Made by a program: the position numbers and the translations under genes | Assembly (NCBI RefSeq): GCF_020360975.1 | Contig: NW_025408667.1 | Coordinates: 8,370,001 to 8,434,000 of the forward strand | From: Hirsutella rhossiliensis | Lineage: Eukaryota; Ascomycota; Sordariomycetes; Hypocreales; Ophiocordycipitaceae | Direction of reading: 5' to 3' | DNA: 64,000 nucleotides | In this document: positions 50,605 to 57,900 of the stretch, one piece after another | Layout of the letters: each line of letters starts with the position of its first letter | Position numbering within the stretch: the first letter of the stretch is position 1 | The notes under the pieces: generated by a model | Told to the model about the DNA's origin: nothing | What the model saw: only the letters and a program-made list of their open reading frames with translations | Databases searched by the model: none

Positions 50605-53012
50605 AGAATAGATTAAATAATAATATAACTTTTTATAGCTTAAAGAAATAGTATAATAAGTTATTAAAGAATATAAACTTTATATATAAGGTAAAGCTAA
50701 ATAATATAAACTATATAGAGAATTATAACCGCTACTAGTACTAAAGAAACTATAGGATTTAATAGCTTTTAACTATATTATAAAGCTATAACTATTAAAA
50801 GAACCTATAACTAACGTTAAGTATAATAGTATATTTACTATTACTAATAAATTAATAAAGTATAGATACTTTTTACTATATAAAGAAGTAAGTAATATAA
50901 AAGAGCTAGTATATATATTCCTATAAACTATTATTAGTAATTATAGACTATTAAATAAGATTATCTTTAATAAAGGAAGTATATTAATAGCTAAATTTTA
51001 GTAAGCTCTTATAGTATAATTAAGGATAAAATATAAGCTTAGTATAGCTTATTACTTATAAATAGATAGATAAATAGAACGACTTAACTAAACGCTTAAA
51101 TAATATTTATAATACTATATTAACTATAAATAAAACGATTAAGTTAAATAGCTATTAATAGCGTAACTAGCTTATAATAGCTTAGTTATAGAAATAACTA
51201 AGCTCTTACTAATATACGCTAATTATAAATATAACCTAGAAGTATTTAAGGTTACTTAGTAAGGACTATAAGTAGAACGAGCGATGCTATAAGTAAATTA
51301 GCTATAAGAATTATATAAAGAAATATAATAAGAACTTTAATTTATTAAAGAACGAATATCTACTTACTATAATCGGAAAAGATTATAAGGACTAATCTTT
51401 TAAGAGGGAGATATAGTCTACCTTATACGACGAAATAGTAAAATAAAATAACTAAGTAATAAATTAGATTTTAAGAAACTTAGACTATTTAAAGTTAAGA
51501 AAACTATTTTAAAAGTTAACTATAAACTTTCGCTATTAATAGTAATATAGATATACCTAATATTTTATATCTTATTATTAGAACTAGTACTATAAAACGC
51601 TAAACTATAGGTTAAAATTAAAGTTAATAATAATTAGGAATATAAAGCTAAATAAATACTAGATATAAGAAAATAAGGTTAGTAATAAGAATACCTTATT
51701 AGGTAAAAAGGATATAAACTAAAAGAAAATACCTAGGAACTACTTAAGCACTTAACCTATTATAGTTCTCTACTTTAATAGTTCTACTAAGCGAACCCTT
51801 ACTTAGAAATATAAGGTTATTAAAAATAGTATCTTAGTCTAATATATCTAAGGCACTAAGTAATTAAACCTCGCTAATAGTAATAGTTTCTTTATTTAAT
51901 AAACGAACTAATTTATCTTAAGAAGAACGCGTTATACTATCTTCTTTATTAATAGCTTATATACCCTACTAAAATAACTTACTACCTTAGTCCTATAGGA
52001 AATACTTTTATTTCCTAATCTAAGCTAAGCGAGCTATCGCTTCCTTTAACGCTTCTTTTACTTTTTATTTATCTAAATTAATCTTTTACTATTAATTTAT
52101 AATACGACGAACTAAAAAAGAAGGAATATTAGCGAAAAAAATAATAAAGAAGGAAAGGGATAAAATAAATAGGCGGACGCTATATTATAACTATTATAAA
52201 AACGACCTATAAAGATATATTTAGAATACTAATTAGAACGCTCGCCGACCTTATAAGTTAGGCTTAACCGAAAATAATAGGAGTAAGGTATAATTTTAAT
52301 ACTATAGATCTCGGTCTAAGATACTAGCTCCGATCGTTATTACGATTTATTAGAATTATAAGAACGGGATTTTTAAATATAACTAGATATACTATTAGTA
52401 GTATATCCTAAAAGGATAAAGGAATAAGGAACGATATACTTATATATAACGCAATAAGGGTATATTTATATACGGCGGCTAAGGTAGTAGGTCTTAAGGG
52501 TAAGACTAAAAGGAAGGGAGGCATCCTATTACGACTATAGTCTAGTAAACCGCGGGGACTAGTATATATTATAAGGATATATAACGTAGGGAGTAAGGAA
52601 TATTAAATAGACCGACGGGCTAATTAAGTTTAAAGCGACGGGTTACTCTAGCGCTTTAATGCTTTATAGCTAGGATCATAGGATCGCTCTAGTGCTCTAG
52701 CGCTCCTAGGCGATAGGATTACCTAGTGCTCTCGATAATCTAGGGAAGCTCTTAAGATATATAAGGAAGGAACGGAATACTCCTTTAAATAGATAGCTTA
52801 ATAGCTTTTAATATATTATAATTATTATAATCTTTATTACTATCTTATCTTTAATTCTAATTACTTAATTCCCTAGTTATAGTTTATAGTTTATAACCTC
52901 TAACTTATTACTAATATAATATACTTATTATTACTTAGACTACGCCCTATTATATCTACTAATATAAACCCCTTAATAGGTTTATCCCTTAGGAATAATA
53001 CCGGTCGTTATA
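50605..53012 (+). mobile_element. Gypsy copy 4, 3' part with divergent LTR (RIPped)
   Basis: Continues 44,006-44,240 on the plus strand: integrase C-terminal and chromodomain region (about 51,050-51,770), then a segment that departs from copies 1-3 (about 51,790-52,400), then the 3' LTR. The RIP level resembles the other Gypsy copies. The 5' half is not in the window. Confidence 0.82.
52527..53012 (+). repeat. 3' LTR of Gypsy copy 4, divergent U3
   Basis: 486 bp, TATTACGACTATAG to GGTCGTTATA. The first about 20 bp and the last about 200 bp match the family LTR. The middle (about 52,550-52,780) is different and holds repeats of AGTGCTCTAGCGCTC type. It marks a subfamily. Confidence 0.85.
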
Positions 53013-53408
53013 TTAATAGTTAATTATATAATTATCTCTAACCTTATCTTATAACGATATCTTCTTAGGCTCTACTTTATTTTTCCGCTATAAGGCTTAG
53101 CGGGCTATTTTTTATTAATACCGGCCTTTAGCCGGGCCGGTAGTTAGGTTATTACACCGGCTTCGCGCCGTACTTATTAAGTTACTAGTATCGGCCCTAG
53201 GTTTTTATTTTCCTAGTTAAGGGGCCCGGACCGGGGTTAGGGGGAGGTCCTAACGAATTCGTCGCTAGGTCTAAGTAGGCGAGGTCGGGGCCGGCCTACT
53301 TATAGCGGGGCTAGACTGCTAGTATATTTATAAGCGCTTCTAGAAGCGCTAATTAGCTAATTAATAAGTAGTTTAGCGTAGTCTACTAGTCCGACTAAAA
53401 ATTAATCG
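53013..53408. other. Spacer with GC-rich hairpins, no gene
   Basis: RIPped sequence with unusually GC-rich inverted repeats, for example TACCGGCCTTTAGCCGGGCC at about 53,119-53,142, CGGCTTCGCGCCG near 53,160, and TTATAAGCGCTTCTAGAAGCGCTAATTA near 53,330. CpG-rich but CpA-poor, as expected if only CpA was mutated. I see no coding frame or known element. It may be the end of another DNA transposon. Confidence 0.4.
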
Positions 53409-53434
53409 TGCCCCTAGCCGGATTCGAACCGACT
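53409..53434 (-). pseudogene. tRNA-like 3' half (T arm and acceptor strand)
   Basis: The minus strand reads GTCGGTTCGAATCCGGC followed by TAGGGGCA. GTCGG pairs with CCGGC (one G-T) around a TTCGAAT loop, and TAGGGGC would be the 3' acceptor strand. This is a well-formed tRNA T arm with a B-box. It stops where the Fot1 element begins; a possible 5' half lies on the other side at 54,940-54,990. Anticodon and isotype are not determinable, and no clean complete cloverleaf forms when the halves are joined. Confidence 0.4.
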
Positions 53435-53437
53435 CTA

Positions 53438-53478
53438 ACGTTAGCCACCTAGCTTATAGCATACCCCCCTTCTAGCAC
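53438..53478. repeat. Left terminal inverted repeat of the Fot1-type element
   Basis: 41 bp starting ACGTTAGCCACCTAGC. It differs from the reverse complement of 54,897-54,937 at one base, T for C in a CpA context, a RIP-type change. Confidence 0.92.
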
Positions 53479-53579
53479 ATCCCCACCCCCCTCGCGCCGA
53501 CATTAACATTATATCGCAACCGCGTTTTCTCGTGCACCTTCTATCTAATAATTATAAATAATATACTATTCGAATCACG

Positions 53580-54870
53580 ATGCCTCGAGCTTCTAAATAC
53601 ACCGAAGATTAGCTCTAGGAAGCACTTTTCGATATTAGAAACGGGATGCCGTAGATATATACTAGTCGTAAGTAGGGTATTCTAAGAGGCACGCTTTAAA
53701 CGCGTCTTAAAGGCGCCCTACTAATAAGAGAGGCATAAGAGTTATATTAGCGGCTTAGTCGAGAGTAAGAGAAACACCTTAAGGACTAGATTCTTACCTA
53801 AGCCGCCCTTAGGCTGCCCCCTACACACTTTCAGCTTAAGGAATTCGCTAGCCGCATTATTAGAGCTAGCGGCGACCTTCGCCTACTTAGGAAAAATTAG
53901 GTATTAAGCTTTTTAGCCTATAACTAAGAGGATTAGAACTTCGTGGCCTCCCTAAGAGGCTAGATAAGCGACGAGATCGCGATTCGGTGGCTTAAAGATA
54001 TCTTTATCCTATAGATAAGAAAGCAGCTATAAAGCAACGTTCTTCTTATATTAGATAGCCATAGAAGCTATTAGACTAACGATTTTATATACGAATGCTT
54101 CTAGCACGGTATATATCTCCTTTTCTTACTACTACACGCCTCTTACGTCATTTAACCTCTCGATGTCTCGGTTTTTGCCCTAATTAAGGGCGCCTACCGA
54201 CGCGAGCTCGAAAAAATCGTATCTTTCGATAATATAGCGCCTCTCGGTAAAGCTCTCTTCCTTCGCTGCTATTATTAGGCGCGGCAGACTAGTCTAATAG
54301 AAAGAAGCATTAAAGGAGGGTAGCGAGGGGCCGGTCTTTAGCCAGTTAATATAGCAAAGCCCTTAACGAGCCCCCTTATCTTATAATAGCTAAAGATACC
54401 GTTAACGCCGCTAAAGAAGAAGAACCTTAGCTCTTAGACGAATAACGATGCCTTTAAAACACTAAGACGATTATAGGAAGTCCGTAGCTTTATTATTGGC
54501 CTAGCAAAGCGCGGCAGAGCTGACCGCATAACCCGAGTGCTTTTTAACAAAATTAGCCGCTCCCTAGACCGTTAGAATTCGCAGCTTGCAACGGCACAGC
54601 TACGCATACAATAACTTAAGCACTAAGTATATCGTCTACGGCCTTAGAAGCAGAAAAAGATACTATAAGACCCCAATGGCCGCTTCGTACGCATTAAACA
54701 AGTCCTTAAGACGAGAAAACGGCTCGAACGCATCCTTAAGCCGTCTGCCATTGCAATAGCCAATTAGAACGCAGATTTTAAAGCTCTATGTAGTAGCTGG
54801 TAGCTTAAATAGCTAGAAAACACTAAATTGATCTATCGCGATGTTAAAATGCGGCTTCAATTGCCGTTAG
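53580..54870 (+). pseudogene. Pogo/Fot1-type transposase, broken by RIP stops
   Basis: The frame starts MPRASKYTED at 53,580. The first about 60 residues (EALFDIRNGMP, YTSRK-GILRGTL) form a Psq/CENP-B-type helix-turn-helix. The second DNA-binding part (HLKD-ILT-AALRLPPTHF, LKEFASRIIRASGDLRLL) follows at about residues 70-110. The DDE catalytic region is readable: LLILDSHRSY-TNDFIYE near 54,045-54,110, then LLFLLLHASYVI-PLDVSVFA and IKGAYRRELEKIVSF, which match DDE_1 transposases, then SLIERSIKGG near 54,290. At least a dozen in-frame stops, nearly all TAG at former Gln/Trp codons, disable it; the end is approximate. The protein would bind the 41 bp inverted repeats and cut the element out at TA. 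Confidence 0.88.
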
Positions 54871-54896
54871 AATGTGCCCTCTTTGCTATAGGAAGG

Positions 54897-54937
54897 GTGC
54901 TAGAAGGGGGGTGTGCTATAAGCTAGGTGGCTAACGT
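54897..54937. repeat. Right terminal inverted repeat of the Fot1-type element
   Basis: 41 bp, GTGCTAGAAGGGGGGTGTGC onward to CTAACGT, the inverted partner of 53,438-53,478. It is followed by the TA target copy. Confidence 0.92.
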
Positions 54938-54939
54938 TA

Positions 54940-54990
54940 GCGTTATAGCTAGTAGGCTTCCTAGGTATATAACTACTATACTACGAGGGT
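54940..54990 (-). pseudogene. tRNA-like 5' half (D arm), beyond the Fot1 insertion
   Basis: The minus strand reads ACCCTCGTAGTATAGTAGTT then ATATACC. TAGTATAGTGG is a common eukaryotic tRNA D-arm/A-box sequence, and here G is replaced by A as RIP would do; GTAT can pair with ATAC. With the T arm at 53,409-53,434 it frames the transposon. The joined sequence is about 80 nt, but its anticodon part (CTAGCTATAACGCTAG) makes a 5 bp stem with a 6 nt loop, which is not canonical. It could be a mutated tRNA gene, a tRNA-derived SINE, or chance. Confidence 0.3.
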
Positions 54991-55429
54991 AATTTATTCC
55001 TTTTATATTAAAGCTAAGGGACGTTATAATTTTATTTTAGAACCTTATTACTATTAAGATAAGGCTATACTAGCTTCTATATTAAAGTCTAAGTAAGGTA
55101 TTTATACGTATAAATACCCCCTTAGGTCTTATATAGCTAAAAGAGGTATATATATTATTGTTATATTAAGTATATATTCCTTAATTATTTCTATATAAGC
55201 TCTCTAACGTTTTATTTAAGAAGCACTTATAGATTAATAGTAGGTAGATAACTATTTCGATAAATCTTATAGCTTTATATTATATTAGCGTATAAGAAGG
55301 ATAAGTCTTAGTTAAGAAAGTATATTACCTAGGCGTAGAGAAGCTAATCTAGCTACCTTAGGTTAAAGAATATAGCTGCTTAGATCTTAATTTATCTTTA
55401 ATTCTCCTAAGCATTACTCTAGAATAGTC
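54991..55429. other. RIPped AT-rich stretch, no gene
   Basis: TpA-rich, CpA-poor sequence with no recognisable frame or repeat end. It reaches to about 33 bp from the stop codon of the secreted-protein gene. The switch to normal composition occurs at about 55,430 (TATCAAAATCTTTTTCCTGC). Confidence 0.6.
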
Positions 55430-55462
55430 GTATCAAAATCTTTTTCCTGCCTGAATCTTTCG

Positions 55463-55981
55463 CTAGTTGTCGCTGTCCTGTCTCTCCTCGAGCAGGCCGG
55501 TGTTATCTCTTTTAGCTGCTCCCGCAGCCCTGGCCTTCTGGGCCTGCAGTGCGGCATTGTTAGCGTCCAGCTGTGCTTGCTCCGCGGCATTGGGCTTGGC
55601 TGCGACAGCTGCCTGCGCCTTGGCCTGCTTCTTGGCTTTCTTGGCCTTCTTCCCCTTCTTGGCCTTCTTCCCCTTCTTACCCTTCTTCCCCTTCTTCCCC
55701 TTCTTCCCCTTCTTCCCCTTATTCCCCTTCTTAGCCCTTCGTTCAAGGCGCAGGGGAGGCCCGGTGGCCAGATTAGGGGCCGCAGGGAGGCCAAGGCCAA
55801 CAGCTATATAGTTGTAAGCTCGTTTTTGTGATCTTCCCGTTAAAGAATGACGAAGCAATTGAGACAACTCACCTCGCTCCATAAGATCTGCGTTGTTCAT
55901 ATCATCCGTGCTAGGGTGGGCCAAGGTAAACGAAGCAGTGGCCGCGAATAGGGCACAGGTAAGAAGGTCGGAAAACTTCAT
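55463..55981 (-). CDS. Small secreted lysine-rich protein (KKG repeats), orphan
   Basis: I do not recognise a family. Unspliced it is 172 residues; with the likely 69 nt intron removed (55,872-55,804) it is 149. The N-terminus MKFSDLLTCALFAATASFTLA is a clear signal peptide (basic start, hydrophobic core, cleavage after LA). A short acidic propeptide-like part (HPSTDDMNNADLMER) follows, then LGLPAAPNLATGPP, then a Lys/Gly block of KKG and KKA units (about 35 residues), then an Ala/Gln-rich helical tail ending GLLEERQDSDN. Dibasic sites (SQKR in the unspliced form, LERR, AAKR) could be cut by a Kex2-type protease. The start is the only ATG upstream of the signal peptide, with A at -3. It is the only host-like gene in the window and lies in a 1.5 kb non-RIPped island between repeats, a setting typical of candidate effectors. 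The basic block could bind nucleic acid or anionic surfaces, or act as a nuclear signal; function is unknown. Confidence 0.8.
   Translation of the reverse strand: MKFSDLLTCALFAATASFTLAHPSTDDMNNADLMERGELSQLLRHSLTGRSQKRAYNYIAVGLGLPAAPNLATGPPLRLERRAKKGNKGKKGKKGKKGKKGKKGKKAKKGKKAKKAKKQAKAQAAVAAKPNAAEQAQLDANNAALQAQKARAAGAAKRDNTGLLEERQDSDN
55640..55735 (-). repeat. In-frame 9 bp minisatellite encoding KKG/KKA
   Basis: Plus-strand units CTTCTTCCC and variants (CTTCTTGGC, CTTCTTACC) run for about ten copies. Each codes for Lys-Lys-Gly or Lys-Lys-Ala on the minus strand. Units are nearly identical at DNA level in the middle of the tract, which suggests recent expansion by slippage; the period keeps the frame. 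Confidence 0.9.
55804..55872 (-). other. Probable in-frame intron of the secreted-protein gene
   Basis: On the coding strand the donor GTGAGT follows CGAG at 55,872, and the acceptor TATATAG ends at 55,804. A possible branch site (TTAAC, or GCTTACAAC) lies in between. The length of 69 nt is typical for filamentous fungi and divisible by three without an internal stop. Retention is therefore silent to ORF callers; removal deletes 23 residues including the KR site. Confidence 0.65.
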
Positions 55982-56554
55982 CTTAGTGGTCGCCTATTCA
56001 GTCGAGAATAGAAGGAGAACACGGAAGCGATAAAAGGTTATCAAGAAGAATCGAAAGAATGGACTAAAGAGTGAGCACAGCTCGAAGACTTAAGTCGTAG
56101 ACTCGAGAGAGAAGAATGATAATAAAACGGGGAAGGAGAGAATGAAATAGCGGATGAGGTTGCGGAAAGAAGCTGGATGGAACCTGGCAGAGGCATTCTT
56201 TTTATGTCCATGGGCCATTATTAGATAGGAAAGAGACTTGGGTGGAATCTAAAGCAGGAGATGAGTTTAGAGGGAGGGCGATATAATGATGCCGAGAGCT
56301 GGGAGGGCGCTAAGCCGAAACACGACTCCTGCCTCCGACTAAAGAGACATGACTGCCGAAACAGCCAGGAGGCGACGTGTTATGCGATGTTTAAGCTGGG
56401 CCAGAACAGATGACATGCGCTGAGACGCATCCCAAGTGCCGGGGATTTAATATCATCCGGTGACGGCTTGAGTCGGGCGCAGCTGTTGTGGGCGTGGTGG
56501 TGGCGAGGCAGGGCCCGGATCGCTCTTATCCGAGAATCTGTCACTGATGTGCGG

Positions 56555-56582
56555 TTCCCTACACGGGAGGGCGAACCGCAAC
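56555..56582. repeat. 28 bp direct repeat, copy 1
   Basis: TTCCCTACACGGGAGGGCGA then ACCGCAAC. Copy 2 lies 93 bp on, at 56,648-56,675, and differs only at two bases after TTCCCT. It contains a short inverted repeat (CCCT...AGGG-like) and is GC-rich. Confidence 0.9.
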
Positions 56583-56647
56583 CAAATCGTGGCTCGTGAC
56601 AAGAACTGCCCATAGATGGACTTAGAGAATATGTAACTGTCAAGCGT

Positions 56648-56675
56648 TTCCCTTTACGGGAGGGCGAACCGCAAC
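56648..56675. repeat. 28 bp direct repeat, copy 2
   Basis: TTCCCTTTACGGGAGGGCGA then ACCGCAAC, matching 56,555-56,582 at 26 of 28 positions. Both lie about 570-700 bp upstream of the secreted-protein ATG. Confidence 0.9.
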
Positions 56676-56849
56676 GCGAGACGAGGAGAACCGTTTGCGC
56701 CCACAACAGATCCGGCGCCCGTTGTTATTTTGCAAGTCTCTCAACGACTACTATCCTGCTCAGTTACACGCATCATCGCCACCTTACACTGTCCCCTGTA
56801 GTCTCGGACCTGCCCCCTTTGGCCTCCCTGTCCTATACTTTAGACTTAA

Positions 56850-56867
56850 AAATACCCATGGGTATTT
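56850..56867. repeat. 18 bp perfect palindrome at the hAT end
   Basis: AAATACCCATGGGTATTT equals its own reverse complement. Related half-sites (TATGGGCTACCCATACC, TACCCACGGGC) follow within 40 bp. They could be transposase-binding sites; they remain unmutated although the DNA beyond about 56,910 is RIPped. Confidence 0.85.
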
Positions 56868-57290
56868 ACTTATGGGCTACCCATACCTACCCACGGGCTA
56901 TTTTAGGGCCACTATAAATACTTAGTAGGTAGGCAAATTTAAAATAGGTACCTAAAAATATATATAGGTATATTCGGGCTACCTATAGGCATTACCTATT
57001 TAGTTTTATTATACTAATCGTTGATACTTATCCTAATACGAGGTACCTATAAAATATACGTAGGCCGTATAGCTAAAAGTAGTATTAAATTAAAGGATAA
57101 GATCCTATAGATATTATTTATTCTCTACCTTAACTATCCTTTTAATATTTAAAGTCCTATTATCGCGGTCGAATATTCTCCCTATATCTAGTTCTCTTTA
57201 TAGAGGAGGCGACTATTGCCTCTATTACTATATAGCCTTTTTGCTTTTTCTTACGGCTTTAAACTTATTCTTCCCGATAAGAGTTACTTT

Positions 57291-57350
57291 CCTCTATCTC
57301 CTCTACTTCCCCTATCTCCTCTACTTCCTCTATCTCCTCTACTTCCTCCG
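57291..57350 (-). repeat. 18 bp tandem repeat coding for an acidic stretch
   Basis: Three units of 18 bp, TCTATCTCCTCTACTTCC with one C/T variant. On the minus strand they read as EVEEIE repeats next to further Glu/Ser codons. Part of the degraded hAT transposase region. Confidence 0.8.
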
Positions 57351-57900
57351 ACTCGTTATTACTTAGTAGAGCAATATTAATTATATCGCGATACTTATCT
57401 CTCCCTTACTAGCTTTACGTTTATATTTAGAGAGAGTCTATAAAAAGCTTTTATTAGATAATACCTATAGGCTATAGGTAAGTATAAAATCTCTTACTTC
57501 AATCTTAATCTTCTTTATATAGTATTATAGTCTCTTTATTAAGACGAATTCTACTAAAAGGATTCCTATTTCTAGGAGTATAAAATATCTTTAGAGCTAT
57601 ATTAAGTTTATATAGCCGATCTATATACTCCTTTATAGGGTTAATACTATTATTAATCTTTATATCTTAAAGAAGGATACTATCTTATACGTCGAATCGA
57701 GACTATAGGATTAATAGCGTAAATCTCGCCTATAAGTTTAAGAGTTTCGTCCTAGATCGCTAGTATATATTAATCTACCGGTAAATGCTCTAAGCGCGCT
57801 TAAGCGGCACGCTACTTAGTTATATTACTAGAAATTCTCGTGCTATAATATAAATATTCTTATACCTTTTATACTAAGATATATAGCGCTAAAAGCTATA

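Larger units (their letters stand above)
53438..54937 (+). mobile_element. Pogo/Fot1-type DNA transposon, lightly RIPped
   Basis: Exactly 1,500 bp between TA dinucleotides (53,436-53,437 and 54,938-54,939), with 41 bp terminal inverted repeats and one transposase gene on the plus strand. TA target duplication and this length are typical of the pogo/Fot1 group within Tc1/mariner. It keeps many CpA and TpG steps, unlike the surrounding DNA, yet has TAG codons at former CAG/TGG sites, so RIP touched it only lightly. Confidence 0.9.
55982..56840 (-). promoter_or_regulatory. Upstream region of the secreted-protein gene, normal composition
   Basis: About 860 bp of non-RIPped DNA upstream of the ATG. 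The coding strand just before the gene is pyrimidine-rich, as in many fungal 5' leaders. A TATA-like ACATAAAAAG lies on the minus strand at about 56,198-56,207, some 220 bp before the ATG. Two 28 bp direct repeats sit further upstream. Short open frames here show no family features and are left out. The transcription start is not determinable from sequence. Confidence 0.35.
56840..57900 (-). mobile_element. Degraded hAT-type DNA transposon, left end and transposase C-terminus
   Basis: The left end has clustered CCCATGGGTA/TACCCAT motifs (56,850-56,905), as in the subterminal regions of hAT elements, including an 18 bp perfect palindrome. On the minus strand at about 57,784-57,850 the reading IAREFLV--SSVPLKRA-SIY resembles the hAT dimerisation motif (LxxPASSxPSERxFS). 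It is followed, toward lower coordinates, by an acidic EVEEIE repeat at the C-terminal end. All frames are broken by RIP. The right end, and so the full length, is not identified; it may extend several kb into the following region. Confidence 0.5.

Noticed and set aside
53580..54870. Domesticated CENP-B-like gene
   Set aside because: The protein does resemble CENP-B, but terminal inverted repeats, TA duplication and many in-frame stops show a dead pogo/Fot1 transposon.
55414..55800. 128-codon Arg/Gly-rich minus-strand frame overlapping the secreted protein
   Set aside because: Frame shadow of the same 9 bp repeat; it runs past the RIP boundary and has no plausible start context or domain.
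55467..55831. Leu/Phe-rich open frames opposite the secreted-protein gene
   Set aside because: They are the complement of the AAG-GGG minisatellite (CTT/CCC codons); codon pattern, signal peptide and intron signals support the minus-strand gene.
56380..56706. 108-codon minus-strand frame upstream of the secreted-protein gene
   Set aside because: Its only regular feature comes from the 28 bp direct repeats; no homologous domain, and it lies in the putative promoter.
56695..56925. 76-codon plus-strand frame
   Set aside because: It spans the junction of the normal island and the hAT end and includes the palindrome region; no coding signature.
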